The position numbers and the translations under genes are program-made. Positions 19,101-28,099 of a stretch of DNA of 64,000 bases are shown piece after piece. How positions within the stretch are numbered: position 1 is the stretch's first letter; each line of letters begins with the position of its first letter. Source of the stretch: Sphingobacterium sp. B16(2022) (lineage in GTDB: Bacteria > Bacteroidota > Bacteroidia > Sphingobacteriales > Sphingobacteriaceae). Location of the stretch: positions 310,001 through 374,000 of the forward strand of contig NZ_JAAUVN010000005.1 of assembly GCF_012030425.1 (NCBI RefSeq), written 5' to 3'. Under the pieces are notes generated by a model. It was not told where the DNA came from. It did not search any database and was given only the letters and a program-made list of their open reading frames with translations.

Positions 19101-19462
19101 TCAGCAGCAGAAGAGGAGATTTTACGGAACGTAATAGGGGACGTACACCTTGGAATGTGCAAGCGGATCTCCGCATTGCGCATGATTTGCCTGTGAGCAC
19201 TAAAAAAGGACAGTTTATTACGATTTCTGCCGATGTGGTCAATGTGACAAACCTGCTGTACAAAAAGTGGGGAGTACAGTATTTTTCTCCTAATACATTC
19301 AATTCGACAAGTAGCGTGGGTTTGACACCGACCTTGTTTCCACCACAGCAAAATAATGGAAACTGGCCCGTATTTACGTTCAATGAACCTGGACAAACCT
19401 ATAGTATTGATTATTTCAATTCAAGAGCACAGATTCAATTAGGGGTTCGGTATACATTTTAG
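16148..19462 (+). CDS. Oar-like TonB-dependent receptor
   Basis: A 1104-residue outer-membrane protein. The signal peptide ends at SGFAQ (about residue 43); a CarboxypepD_reg domain (about 47-130, GALTGRVQHVDGHAVAGAS) is followed by a plug (about 150-260) with the Oar-type run SITDVTRLTPQGSRDNSFGG, then a large barrel. It lacks an STN domain, so it is not the sigma-signalling receptor of the locus. Oar proteins are known from Myxococcus (development, protein or contact-factor transport) and are abundant in Bacteroidota. Pairing an Oar-type receptor and an STN-type receptor around six lipoproteins in one array is unusual. Confidence 0.9.
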   Translation: MNIYINRKPRSGLFSGKDMLWRIHIQVALWCLVFFMSTSGFAQETSGALTGRVQHVDGHAVAGASILAVHTPSGTRYSLATDKDGRYTLNNLRIGGPYTVTVSMVGMQSDTRTDIQIRLGAAQELNLQVREGSQALAEVAVTGRSQRQRVDTYGAGRNISAEQVRNMPTVSRSITDVTRLTPQGSRDNSFGGTNFRYNNVTVDGAVNNDAIGFSPSLGGQTGTSGMAGSSTRTNPISMDAIQDMQVYLAPYDVKIGNFTGGSVNAVTRSGTNKIEGSVYGYGRNAALTGKDRVGSLGKMDHDFYDYQSGFRIGFPIIKDKLFFFSNEEITCRQDPTQLYAGTTETAHILSEDDVKSIATAVGSRYGDVFDAGTAGKYTNWSKSTKFFNRIDWNINDRHQLAIRNNTIFSSATHMDRDQQDFRFSSMAFKQTNNQSSTVAELKSRFSNNLSANAVLGFTVVNDRRDPLSDPTLPQVQIQGRTPGTTIYLGTDREASIFDMQQRTWELTANLNWNLGRHKLLFGTHNELYRIRYGFVNAWNGRVDYNSIDDFLNNNPYRVRGSYNYKNNTRDYILGNPAADFGINMYSLYVQDEIRVSDHFRVTPGLRADFTQLPDMPVLSDKVRHIQSDPYFGTTYNYTPLSRISNDFLNRVQLSPRVGFRWEVLEDQSLVLRGGAGLFTGRIPFAWLAYAYYNTGDSYGAFDQRADQKPFAPGSDAIKPSRNGLADFIAANGAVVNDPKSGKTQVDLVDNGFTMPQVLRGSLGIDYETANNWKFTVEGLYTKNISDVLFQQLNVHDNPLYYGYDIHQQQPVYQGAVDDRFSNIYVLSNTDQGYRYNITGTISKRMKNFNGTASYTYGESKDLSNGVRNSMESNWQLNQSLIPNNPKLAYSNFDIRHRIVSSISYDHYWRTAGKTNITLFISAQSGSPFTYGIVNNSIQGLPQQVSLVYVPNPEEAIRYFKDIPSGNTAVQQAEAFNKYIDGNAYLSSRRGDFTERNRGRTPWNVQADLRIAHDLPVSTKKGQFITISADVVNVTNLLYKKWGVQYFSPNTFNSTSSVGLTPTLFPPQQNNGNWPVFTFNEPGQTYSIDYFNSRAQIQLGVRYTF

Positions 19463-19574
19463 GTTCTTGCAGTTTATGGGATTTTAACTCCTAATGACGG
19501 TAATGACCTGAACGGTGAGGAGGATAATAATGAAAAAAGATAGTATATGGATATTCCATATGATTAAATAAAAA

Positions 19575-21752
19575 ATGAAAGTCATGAAAATATGGACAAA
19601 ATATAGCCTCGGTATCATCCTTTTTATTTTGATACTTGCAGGTTTTGCAGGTTGTGAAAAGAAGGAAGGTATACTTCCTGAGACAGCAGTGAAAATAACG
19701 CAGTATTATCCAAATTCAGGAAAAGAGGGGACGCTTGTCACCATCGCAGGAGAGGGATTTGGTACAACACTTGAAGCGTATAAAGCAACAGTAAATGGTA
19801 AAGATGCCACTGTGATCAGTGCGACTGCAACAGCTATAGTGGTTCGTATGCCCACAGGTGGGAATACAGGTAAATTGGTGTTGAGCTATAATAACCAGAT
19901 CATGGATGTAGGTACATATACCTATCAAGATTTAAGTGTTCGGCAAGTATTTCCTGCAAATGGTCCTGCTGGTTCTCAAATACGCATTGGAGGTACTGGA
20001 TTTGGAAGTGTCAGTAATCCGGCGGAAGTCTTTATTAATGAAAAAAAAGCTTTGGTCGTCAGCATTAGTGATACGCTGATCGTAGCAGAAGTGCCCAATG
20101 AGGCTGGTTCTGGATCTGTAATTGTTAAGGTGGATGGGATGAATGCAAAAGGGCAAACCTTCACTTATCAGGCAATAAAGGGTATCAAACCTTTGACAGG
20201 AGGGAAAGATACACGTGTAGTGATCTCAGGAGAAGGTTTTGAGCAACTGACTACCAATAATATTGTTGAATTTAATGGTAAGAAAGCTCTTGTCGTTGAA
20301 TCTACCCCAGAGCGTTTGGTCGTAAAGGTTCCAGATGGAGTAACAACAGGTCCTTTATCGGTTAATATCAATAACCAAAAAACAATAGGTCCATCTTTTA
20401 CCGTTGTGGATAAACCTGTTATTCAAACTGTAACACCGCTAAGTGGTCCAAAGGGGGCACAAATGACGATTAGTGGATCTTTATTTAGTAAAGAGTTGGA
20501 TGAAAACCAAGTATATATCAACAATATATTGATACCGTTGACCTCAGCTAATGAAACGGAACTGAAACTAACCGTTCCAGGAGGTACTGGGTCAGGCGTT
20601 ATCCGTGTTGTGGTGAACGATCAGGTGAGTAATGGTCCACAGTTTAAAGATCAAAATCTGGGGATTACTGCGATGACACCAGACAACGGATTGACTGGTA
20701 CCAGTGTGACGATTAGAGGCACAGGTTTTAGCACAACAGCATCTGAAAATAAAGTGTATTTCAATGGCGTATCAGCGCTGGTAAAAACAGCGACGGAGAA
20801 TAGTTTAGTACTTGAAGCACCTCTAGGATTAAGCACTGGAAATGTGAAAGTGGTTGTTGGCGGGCAGGAAGCCCTCGCTCCGCAATTGTTTAAACGAGCA
20901 GGTGTGATGACTTTGGCGGGTGGACCTAACAGTAATACTTTTGCAGGATATATGTCTGCCATTGCTACCGACCAGCAGGGCAATATCTATGTAACCGATA
21001 CAAATAATAAACAGGTGAAAAAAATAACGCCTTCGGGAGCTGTTTCAATTTTGCAGGTCAATGGAGCCGATGCGGTTTTTGTCAAACCTTATGGCATCGT
21101 CATCGATAAGCAGAATACCATGTATGTGAGTGATCAGGGAACCAATCAGGTGATCAAGATTACATCAGCTGGTCAACGTTCGGTCCACACTTCGGGATTT
21201 GCACCCGGGCATATGAGTATTGACGATGCTGGAAATCTGTATGTCAATATCAATGGATTTGCTGCAGGAGTCAATAAGGTCAATCCAACAGGAAATTATA
21301 GTAAACTTAATGGCACAGGTTGGGTGACAACCCGCACCGTGGTGGATGCTTTAGGAAATTACTACTACCCAGATCAAAATGCCATCAGTGGGAATGGTTT
21401 GATGCGTAGGGGAGCTGATGGTATAACGATGAATGCATGGATCGGTTTTTCAGAGGCAGGCTATGCGGATGGTATTGGAAGTGCTGCACGCTTTCAGGGG
21501 ATTAGTAGTATTGTCCTTTTTGGAGGTAATACCATGTACGCTACGGATAACTTTAATTATGCATTACGAGAAATTGATGTAGCAACTCGAAAGGTATCCA
21601 CTATTTTCAAGGCGAACAACCGTGGATATATAGATGGATCTTTAGTAGAGTCACGCTTTGGAGCTTTGGCCGATATGGCGGTAGACAAGAATGGTAATAT
21701 TTATATCTTGGATCCGGACAATAAAGCAATCCGGAAGGTTTTCTTGAAATAG
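19575..21752 (+). CDS. IPT/TIG and NHL-repeat lipoprotein
   Basis: A 725-residue lipoprotein with lipobox AGFAGC (Cys27). About five IPT/TIG immunoglobulin-like modules follow in tandem (roughly 37-116, 118-198, 200-277, 280-356, 360-437), each with a PxxGxxGtxVtIxGxGF-type start. A C-terminal beta-propeller of NHL repeats spans about 445-725 (ATDQQGNIYVTDTNNKQVKKI, VIDKQNTMYVSDQGTNQVIKI and the last DKNGNIYILDPDNKAIRKV). Such proteins often accompany SusC/SusD pairs as glycan- or protein-binding surface proteins. It is the last gene of the array, ahead of the long palindrome at 21782. Confidence 0.88.
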   Translation: MKVMKIWTKYSLGIILFILILAGFAGCEKKEGILPETAVKITQYYPNSGKEGTLVTIAGEGFGTTLEAYKATVNGKDATVISATATAIVVRMPTGGNTGKLVLSYNNQIMDVGTYTYQDLSVRQVFPANGPAGSQIRIGGTGFGSVSNPAEVFINEKKALVVSISDTLIVAEVPNEAGSGSVIVKVDGMNAKGQTFTYQAIKGIKPLTGGKDTRVVISGEGFEQLTTNNIVEFNGKKALVVESTPERLVVKVPDGVTTGPLSVNINNQKTIGPSFTVVDKPVIQTVTPLSGPKGAQMTISGSLFSKELDENQVYINNILIPLTSANETELKLTVPGGTGSGVIRVVVNDQVSNGPQFKDQNLGITAMTPDNGLTGTSVTIRGTGFSTTASENKVYFNGVSALVKTATENSLVLEAPLGLSTGNVKVVVGGQEALAPQLFKRAGVMTLAGGPNSNTFAGYMSAIATDQQGNIYVTDTNNKQVKKITPSGAVSILQVNGADAVFVKPYGIVIDKQNTMYVSDQGTNQVIKITSAGQRSVHTSGFAPGHMSIDDAGNLYVNINGFAAGVNKVNPTGNYSKLNGTGWVTTRTVVDALGNYYYPDQNAISGNGLMRRGADGITMNAWIGFSEAGYADGIGSAARFQGISSIVLFGGNTMYATDNFNYALREIDVATRKVSTIFKANNRGYIDGSLVESRFGALADMAVDKNGNIYILDPDNKAIRKVFLK

Positions 21753-21781
21753 GAGCGAAATTATAATTAATATTAAAAGGT

Positions 21782-21829
21782 AATACAATCTAAGAAAGTG
21801 AACGTACGTTCACTTTCTTAGATTGTATT
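21782..21829. terminator. 48-bp perfect palindrome, probable terminator of the sigma-regulated array
   Basis: The two 24-nt halves are exact reverse complements with the centre at ACGT/ACGT, immediately followed on the plus strand by TTTTTG (counting the last stem bases). In RNA the stem would be 22 bp or more with a minimal loop. Its location 29 bp after the IPT/NHL gene, with a T-rich tail, fits an intrinsic terminator. The length and perfection are unusual. Confidence 0.6.
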
Positions 21830-22016
21830 TTTGTTCTATAACCATTACTTGATATTCAGTCATATATTAAAATTACTTTATCGATGGTTTTATTAACTCT
21901 GCTACCACAAACTCTACCCTGAGATAGAAAGTTGGCTCAGTTCCACCCCGCACACTAGCTTGAGCCTCCACTAGATCGAACCCGATCGAGGCTTCTTTCG
22001 AATCTAGCCGAAATAA

Positions 22017-22046
22017 AAAAAGCTTCACATTTCTGTGAAGCTTTTT
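22017..22046 (-). terminator. Terminator of tRNA-Lys copy 1
   Basis: AGCTTCACA / TGTGAAGCT stem with TTTC loop, flanked by A-tract and T-tract; on the minus strand it ends in a run of U directly downstream of the tRNA. Confidence 0.8.
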
Positions 22047-22047
22047 G

Positions 22048-22120
22048 TGATCCCGCTGGGATTCGAACCCAGGACCCATACATTAAAAGTGTATTGCTCT
22101 ACCAGCTGAGCTACGGAATC
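22048..22120 (-). tRNA. tRNA-Lys (anticodon TTT), copy 1
   Basis: A 73-nt minus-strand cloverleaf. Acceptor arm GATTCCG pairs with CGGGATC (one T-G wobble), D arm GCTC/GAGC, anticodon stem ATACA/TGTAT with loop CTTTTAA giving anticodon TTT, T arm CTGGG/CCCAG with loop TTCGAAT, discriminator A. CCA is not encoded here (CAA follows). The gene is identical to the copies at 42295 and 46440. Confidence 0.95.
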
Positions 22121-22161
22121 TTACTCTTTTTTTGAAGTTTCCTTCGTTGTTTGGAGTGATG

Positions 22162-22192
22162 CAAAGGTAGAAAAATCCCTGAGATATGCCAA
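22162..22192 (-). promoter_or_regulatory. Promoter of tRNA-Lys copy 1
   Basis: -33 TTG (22190-22192), 20-nt spacer, -7 TACCTTTG (22162-22169), followed by GCATCAC shared by all three tRNA-Lys cassettes. Confidence 0.75.
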
Positions 22193-22347
22193 GTATATCT
22201 TGCGAATATTCCTTAAATCCTTTATTTTGAGGGAGAATATTTTTTTTATCTAGGATTTTTGTTGCTTTCTGGGAGCATATTTCATTAAAATATGCTTCTG
22301 ATTATCCATATTAATATTTTTTAAACACACATAAAATTGTTTTTTTT

Positions 22348-23646
22348 CTAAAAAAGTATATCCCAAATACCTGCGGATTGTTCCAATATAACGAGAGCAT
22401 GGGCATTATTAAACAGTATTTCATAATAATTTTGTTGAACTTCAATATAGGTTCTCTGTGCATGGAGTACTTCAAGTAAACTAGAATCACCTCGTTTGTA
22501 GCCGTAGAGTTTCCCCGTTAAGATAGCTTTAGCATCGTCAAGAATACCACTGTTGAACTGCTGGAGTTGCTTTTGAGTCGCTTCATAGTTATAAAATGCT
22601 TGCTTAACTTCTGTTTGCACCTGTAGTTCAATCTCTTGATGTTGTAATCCAGCTTGTTGGGCAGTATAAAATGCCTCCTTAAGTTCTCCTTTCCTATGAT
22701 TTGAAAATTTCAAAGGAATTCTTATTCCAAAATTTGATGAAGTGAAAGCTGGACTGGGAGCTAACTCATTGCGGGCTTCTGCATTGCGCGTAATACCTGT
22801 CGTTATTCCTAAATCTAGTACCCGATTTACTTTTGTAAGACGGATCATTTTTTCTGACACATCTTTATTTTGTAATGCATACAGTAGATCTGCACGGTTT
22901 GATAGTGCATGGACTATAAGGTCATCAAGATAAAAAGACCGGTCAAATGTAGAAAAATTCACCAATGCCATCTGTGTAAGTACAGCATGTTTACTCCCCA
23001 TCAGTAAATTGAGGCTACTCAACGATCCTTTCCAATTTCCGATGGACTGAACTGCTTCATTCCATATGGATTTAGCCTCAAGTTTACTTTGTTTGGCATC
23101 AATAGCAGTAATTGTACCTAATTTGGCACGTAAACTGTCCGATTTTGCAAGTTCATCCATCGTTTCATAGGAATTGAACTTTAATTTCATCAGTTGCTCA
23201 TGATGGATTGCGGTTAAATATTGTACAGTAGCATCGGCTCGGAGATTCCTGAAGTAATCCTGCAATATATATTTGCTAAGTTCAGATTCACTTTTTGCCA
23301 GATCAACGCGTGCTTTCCGTTTTCCGCCAAGTTCGAGGGTCCAGTCCAGTCCGATATTGTATCCGTACCCCATCTTCATCTTATGCTGGTCGTTATTAAA
23401 TACATCAGCGGTAAATTCTGGATCAGGAATTATTTTGGATTTTTCAATATTTGCTTCAGCAATATTGATATTTAACTTTTCTGCCGCATAAGCTATGTTA
23501 TTTTGAGCAACAGCTTTTATAAAATCGGGATAAGTAATCTCTTTTTGAATATCTGCGTCAATCTGAGCTTGAGTAATTACACTTAAGACTAAAGTAAAAT
23601 ATAATAGTAGAAAGTGTTTTTTATGGATGTTTTTAAGACGTAACAT
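22348..23646 (-). CDS. TolC-family outer-membrane efflux protein (CusC/CzcC-like)
   Basis: A 432-residue outer-membrane channel subunit. A signal peptide ends near VITQAQ (about residue 28). Long alpha-helical segments with two OEP-type repeats fill the rest (about 40-225 and 240-425); the QQAGLQHQEIELQVQTEVKQAFYNYEA region is typical of the second repeat. It is the last gene of the efflux operon, 24 bp after the RND pump gene, so it should form the trans-envelope duct with the adaptor and pump encoded upstream. Being slightly shorter than E. coli TolC-type proteins is normal for this subfamily. Confidence 0.88.
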   Translation of the reverse strand: MLRLKNIHKKHFLLLYFTLVLSVITQAQIDADIQKEITYPDFIKAVAQNNIAYAAEKLNINIAEANIEKSKIIPDPEFTADVFNNDQHKMKMGYGYNIGLDWTLELGGKRKARVDLAKSESELSKYILQDYFRNLRADATVQYLTAIHHEQLMKLKFNSYETMDELAKSDSLRAKLGTITAIDAKQSKLEAKSIWNEAVQSIGNWKGSLSSLNLLMGSKHAVLTQMALVNFSTFDRSFYLDDLIVHALSNRADLLYALQNKDVSEKMIRLTKVNRVLDLGITTGITRNAEARNELAPSPAFTSSNFGIRIPLKFSNHRKGELKEAFYTAQQAGLQHQEIELQVQTEVKQAFYNYEATQKQLQQFNSGILDDAKAILTGKLYGYKRGDSSLLEVLHAQRTYIEVQQNYYEILFNNAHALVILEQSAGIWDILF

Positions 23647-23670
23647 GTGATGGTATTTTTGAGATGAAAA

Positions 23671-26600
23671 CTAATTATGTTTTTTGTCTGCATTTATTTT
23701 CTCTAATAGATAATATAATGATGGCAATGCATAGAGGGTTATCACGGTAGCGAAGAATAATCCGTAAACAATGACAGTTGCTAATGGTCTTTGAACATCA
23801 GATCCAATACCTGTGGCCAATGAAGCAGGAAGAAGCCCCAAGATGGCTACAGTGGCAGTCATGATTACTGGTCTGAAACGATGTTGAGCGCCTTCTATTA
23901 CGGCTTCTTTTAAAGCATACCCTTTTTTTCTTAATGCATTGAACTGTGTGATCATCAGTACACCATTTTGAATTGCAACACCAAAGAGTGCTATAAATCC
24001 GACTACTGAAGATACATTGAGGGTGATAGCGCGAATATTTAATGCAAGCATACCTCCAAATATGGCAAGCGGTACAACACTCATCAATAACCCGGCTTGT
24101 GAGAAGCTTCCAAAAGCGCCGTATAGTAGTATAAACATTAATGCTAGTGCCATAGGAACAATAATAGCCAAATGCTGATATGCGCGATTTTGATTTTCAA
24201 ATTGACCGCCCCATTTTATTTTTATGTCGTTGTGGTCATATTTGATATCTTTTTCAATTTTAGCTTGTGCTTCTTTGAGAAAGGAAGTAAGATCATTTCC
24301 GCGTAGATTTAACCGCACTGTCAAATGTCTCTTATTCATCTCACGAGCGATTGTGCTTTCTCCGGTATTGAGTTTTATTGTCGCTACTTGTGATAGGGGA
24401 ATTTTGGCTCCGGATTCATTTGTCAACATTAGATTTCCTATTTTTTCAGGGGTATTGCGACTTGCTTCATGATAACGGCAGATAATATCGTATACCTTTC
24501 CCTCTTGAAATATTTGGGAAACCGCTTTTCCGCCGATAGCTGTTTCAATAAGGTCGGAGACATCGGCGACATTTAAACCATATTGTGCTATTTTATAACG
24601 GTCTGCTTTTATCTGTAGTTGCGGCAATGGAGGTTCTTGATCGATCGCTAAATCTACAGCACCTTTTACTTTTCGCAACGTAATCAAGACCTCATCTGCT
24701 ATTCTTCGGATTTCCTTAAAGTCTTCTCCATATATCTTAACGACGAGCTCACTATGCGCCCCCGCAATTTTATCCATCACTCCATCAATCATTGGTTGTG
24801 AAAAAGCAACGTCATATCCGGGCATCTGTTTGTATTCAGCAGCCAATTCCTCAATTAGATCAGCTTTGGTTTTCCCATTTTTCCACTGTTTGTAAGGAAG
24901 TAAGCCAACACTGCATTCAAAATGAGAGGGAGTCCATGCATCTGTACCATCATCATTGCGACCTGCTTGGATCATCACATATGTAACCTCATCATATTGA
25001 AGTGTTCGCGCACGTAGTGAATCACTCATTTCCTTTGATTTTTCAACTGTGATTCCGGGAGGCAGTGATACTTGCAACCAGATGGATCCTTCATCTAAGG
25101 GAGGCAGAAAATCTTTACCAACAGTACATGTTAATATGATTGCACCTGCAAAAATGATTATTAAAGGCATGAATACTCTCTTTGGACGCTTTAATAAATG
25201 CTGGATTTGTCTGTGATATCCTACAGTTAATTTTTCTAACCATTTGTTGTGATATACTTTTTGAGGCTTACGATAAACAACATAAGCGAGTCCAGGTATT
25301 AGGAATAGAGCAACTATTAACGCACCCAACAATGCATAACCTACTGTAAAAGCCATAGGAGTAAATAACTTTTTTTCTACACGTTCAAATGCAAATAGGG
25401 GAATATAAGCCGTGATTATAATGATTGTTGCAAAAAATATGGGTTTAGCCATTTGCTTTACAATAGAAGCAATACCTAATTCTGTGAGTTGTTCATCTTC
25501 ATTCTCTTCTCTTTTTTTCAAGATAGCTTCCATCATGACAATGGCCCCATCGACTATAATACCAAAATCGATGGCACCCAATGACAACAAGTTAGCCGGA
25601 ACATGCGTAAAGTGCATCAGGATAAAAGCTGTCAACAGAGCGATAGGTATGGTAATAGCAACTAACAGCGCTCCACGCCAGCTACCAAGGAATATGATGA
25701 GTACAATAATAACCAAACCCATTCCCTCTAATAAGGTGTGGGAAACGGTAGTTAAGGTTGTTTCTACAAGTTGAGTACGATCCATGAACGGATGAATCTG
25801 TACTCCCGCAGGTAAGATGGTATTGTTTAATTCATCAATAGCTTGATTGACGCCCTCTAAAACGACAGAAGGGTTTTGGCCTTTAAGTAATAGCACAATT
25901 CCCTCAATATTGTCGGAATAGTTTGCTCCACGTTTATCAGAATAGCCTAAAGCGCCTTTTCTTTCAAGATTTCCGTATTTGATCTGACCGATATCTTTCA
26001 TGAAAATAGCTGTTCCTTGTCGGGATTTAACTACTATATTTCCGATGTCTTCCAATGTCCTGAGAAGTCCGATTCCTCTAATGACGTAAGATTGGTCTCC
26101 TCTATTCATAACACTTCCACCTGCATTGGTGTTGTTTGTTTCAATTTTGTTCACTACCTCGCTTAGGGCTAGACCATATTGTTCCAGTTTAATGGGATCA
26201 ATCTCAACTTGAAATTGTGTCGTAATACCTCCAAAATTTGTAACATCAACTACTCCAGACACTTGCTTGATACGGGGTATAATGACAAATGTCTGCAGAT
26301 CGGTGAGTTCGCGTAGATCATGTGATTTACTTTCGATGATGTACCGAAATATTTCTCCTGTTGGAGAAGTTAAAGGGTCAAGATTTGCGGCTGCGTTATA
26401 AGGCAGTTCCAGATCCGTCAACCGTTCTTGAATACGGGCGCGTGCGAAATAATCGTCTGTTCCATCTTGAAAAACAATTGTAACCATAGACAGTCCAAAA
26501 GTACTTTTACTCCGCATAACGTGCATACCTGGTAAACCATTGATAGCTCTTTCTATCGGAATAGTAATTTGCTGCTCTACTTCCTCTGCAGCAAGTCCAG

Positions 26601-26757
26601 GTACTTGTGTCACAATCTGAGAACTTACATCGCCTATATCAGGATACGCTTCAATGGAAAGCTGTGTCCAAGAATAATATCCAAAAAAGGTTAATAGAAT
26701 AAAAAGAGCCAAGACCAACCAACGTTTGGCTATAGTATTGTTGAATATATTTTTCAT
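23671..26757 (-). CDS. Heavy-metal efflux RND pump, CzcA/CusA family
   Basis: A 1028-residue inner-membrane proton antiporter with the usual 12-helix RND plan: helix 1 at about 12-30, two large periplasmic loops (about 35-340 and 545-870), and helix bundles at about 343-480 and 872-1015. Helix 4 carries AIDFGIIVDGAIVMMEA, placing acidic residues at about 397, 403 and 410. This D-D-E pattern marks the divalent-cation (Co/Zn/Cd/Ni) branch rather than the Cu/Ag branch. The residue after the Glu is Ala instead of the more usual Asn. It lies between adaptor and outer-membrane genes of the same operon. The true substrate metal remains to be tested. Confidence 0.92.
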   Translation of the reverse strand: MKNIFNNTIAKRWLVLALFILLTFFGYYSWTQLSIEAYPDIGDVSSQIVTQVPGLAAEEVEQQITIPIERAINGLPGMHVMRSKSTFGLSMVTIVFQDGTDDYFARARIQERLTDLELPYNAAANLDPLTSPTGEIFRYIIESKSHDLRELTDLQTFVIIPRIKQVSGVVDVTNFGGITTQFQVEIDPIKLEQYGLALSEVVNKIETNNTNAGGSVMNRGDQSYVIRGIGLLRTLEDIGNIVVKSRQGTAIFMKDIGQIKYGNLERKGALGYSDKRGANYSDNIEGIVLLLKGQNPSVVLEGVNQAIDELNNTILPAGVQIHPFMDRTQLVETTLTTVSHTLLEGMGLVIIVLIIFLGSWRGALLVAITIPIALLTAFILMHFTHVPANLLSLGAIDFGIIVDGAIVMMEAILKKREENEDEQLTELGIASIVKQMAKPIFFATIIIITAYIPLFAFERVEKKLFTPMAFTVGYALLGALIVALFLIPGLAYVVYRKPQKVYHNKWLEKLTVGYHRQIQHLLKRPKRVFMPLIIIFAGAIILTCTVGKDFLPPLDEGSIWLQVSLPPGITVEKSKEMSDSLRARTLQYDEVTYVMIQAGRNDDGTDAWTPSHFECSVGLLPYKQWKNGKTKADLIEELAAEYKQMPGYDVAFSQPMIDGVMDKIAGAHSELVVKIYGEDFKEIRRIADEVLITLRKVKGAVDLAIDQEPPLPQLQIKADRYKIAQYGLNVADVSDLIETAIGGKAVSQIFQEGKVYDIICRYHEASRNTPEKIGNLMLTNESGAKIPLSQVATIKLNTGESTIAREMNKRHLTVRLNLRGNDLTSFLKEAQAKIEKDIKYDHNDIKIKWGGQFENQNRAYQHLAIIVPMALALMFILLYGAFGSFSQAGLLMSVVPLAIFGGMLALNIRAITLNVSSVVGFIALFGVAIQNGVLMITQFNALRKKGYALKEAVIEGAQHRFRPVIMTATVAILGLLPASLATGIGSDVQRPLATVIVYGLFFATVITLYALPSLYYLLEKINADKKHN

Positions 26758-26965
26758 TAGAATAGAGTTGATTAAAGTTGCGATGCACCAATCAGAAAGT
26801 CATTAATTTATCTTAGCTTTTCAGCGATGTTTTCATAGCTAGACTTATTTCAATAGATCTCCAAATGCAATTCACAGCGTAATTGATTTCATTGGAATGA
26901 TATACTTGAGAATGTACCAGCAGTTTTTATGATTTTATGTGAATAAACTTTCTTCGAAATACTAT

Positions 26966-28099
26966 TTATTTTGCATTTAATAGATAAAATGCACCCTCAC
27001 TGATAATATTGTCTCCTGCTTGCAGACCTGATAAAATCTGTACCTGATCTTTATCTGTGATACCTGTTTCGACGTAGCGTCTGAGATATTTATCTTTCCC
27101 AATTGCTAAGAACACATAGCTTTGATCATTATATTGTAGTAAGGATTTTGCAGGAATGAACGCAGCATCAGAAGCTTTTTTAGTAAAGTTGACATTCACA
27201 TACATGCCTGGTTTTAATAAACGATCGGGATTGTGACATTCAATAAGTATTTGGACACTTCGGGTATCTTCATTTACAATTTCATCGATGTGATAAATGG
27301 TTCCCTTTATCTTATCATCAGGAAAGGCTATTGTAGCAATTTCGGCTAAATCTAATTTATTTATAAGGTTTAGATTTTGTTCTTTAACCATTCCAACTAC
27401 CCAGACAGTGTTCAGTTCGGCTACTTTAGCAAGGGGTAAATCATCCGATTTAATGTATTGTCCCAGAACAATGTCATTGCTGATAACTTCACCACTAATA
27501 GGCGATCGGATAATAATTGGCTGTCCTAAAACTAGTTTTTCAGTATCTACATTGAAGAATCTAAGCGAAGCAGACGTATTTTGATATTCTTTCTCTGTAA
27601 TTTCGTACTGGGCCCTGGCCTCTTCGACATCTTTATCAGTTCCTACACCATGTTGTTTAAGATCTTGTTGTCGCTTTAGAATCAATCTAGCATTTTGATA
27701 AGCTGTTTTTGCCTGAAAGTATAGCTTTTGAGTTTCAATAAATTCCGGAGATATCAGTTCATAAAGAGGAGTTCCAGGTTTTGTTTTCATTCCTAATTTG
27801 AGATGTACTGCTGAAACACGTCCTGAAAATGGAGAACCGATTTCAGCATAGAGATTTGGAATAGCTTTCACTGTCCCGGCTGTAATGAGCTCCAGTTGAT
27901 GTGCTTGTTTGAGAACAGTACATGTCTTTAATTGTGATTTTACCTTTCCTTGGACTTGAATGGTATCACCTTTTTGTGTGAAATCTTCAGTAATTTCTTC
28001 ATCAACTTTTGTATGACATCCCATTAGACTAAGAGAAAGTACAGAAATGATGAGAATCTGTATTAAGTGACTATGTTTTTTTGTAATTGTGGTTTTCAT
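26966..28099 (-). CDS. RND efflux periplasmic adaptor lipoprotein (CusB/CzcB-like)
   Basis: A 377-residue membrane-fusion protein. The signal peptide ends in lipobox SLMGC (Cys28 from this start). Then follow a beta-barrel/lipoyl region (about 70-110, AEIGSPFSGRVSAVHLKLGMK), a helical hairpin (about 115-175) and the returning lipoyl and barrel parts (RSPISGEVISNDIVLGQYI). It joins pump and outer-membrane channel. The ATG at 28099 is preferred over an in-frame TTG two codons upstream. It is the first gene of the efflux operon; 208 bp separate it from the pump gene. No His-rich metal-binding N-terminus is present. Confidence 0.88.
   Translation of the reverse strand: MKTTITKKHSHLIQILIISVLSLSLMGCHTKVDEEITEDFTQKGDTIQVQGKVKSQLKTCTVLKQAHQLELITAGTVKAIPNLYAEIGSPFSGRVSAVHLKLGMKTKPGTPLYELISPEFIETQKLYFQAKTAYQNARLILKRQQDLKQHGVGTDKDVEEARAQYEITEKEYQNTSASLRFFNVDTEKLVLGQPIIIRSPISGEVISNDIVLGQYIKSDDLPLAKVAELNTVWVVGMVKEQNLNLINKLDLAEIATIAFPDDKIKGTIYHIDEIVNEDTRSVQILIECHNPDRLLKPGMYVNVNFTKKASDAAFIPAKSLLQYNDQSYVFLAIGKDKYLRRYVETGITDKDQVQILSGLQAGDNIISEGAFYLLNAK

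Noticed and set aside
19463..19574. 13-codon frame before the IPT/NHL gene
   Set aside because: Too short, no promoter, and no conservation evidence available; probably chance.
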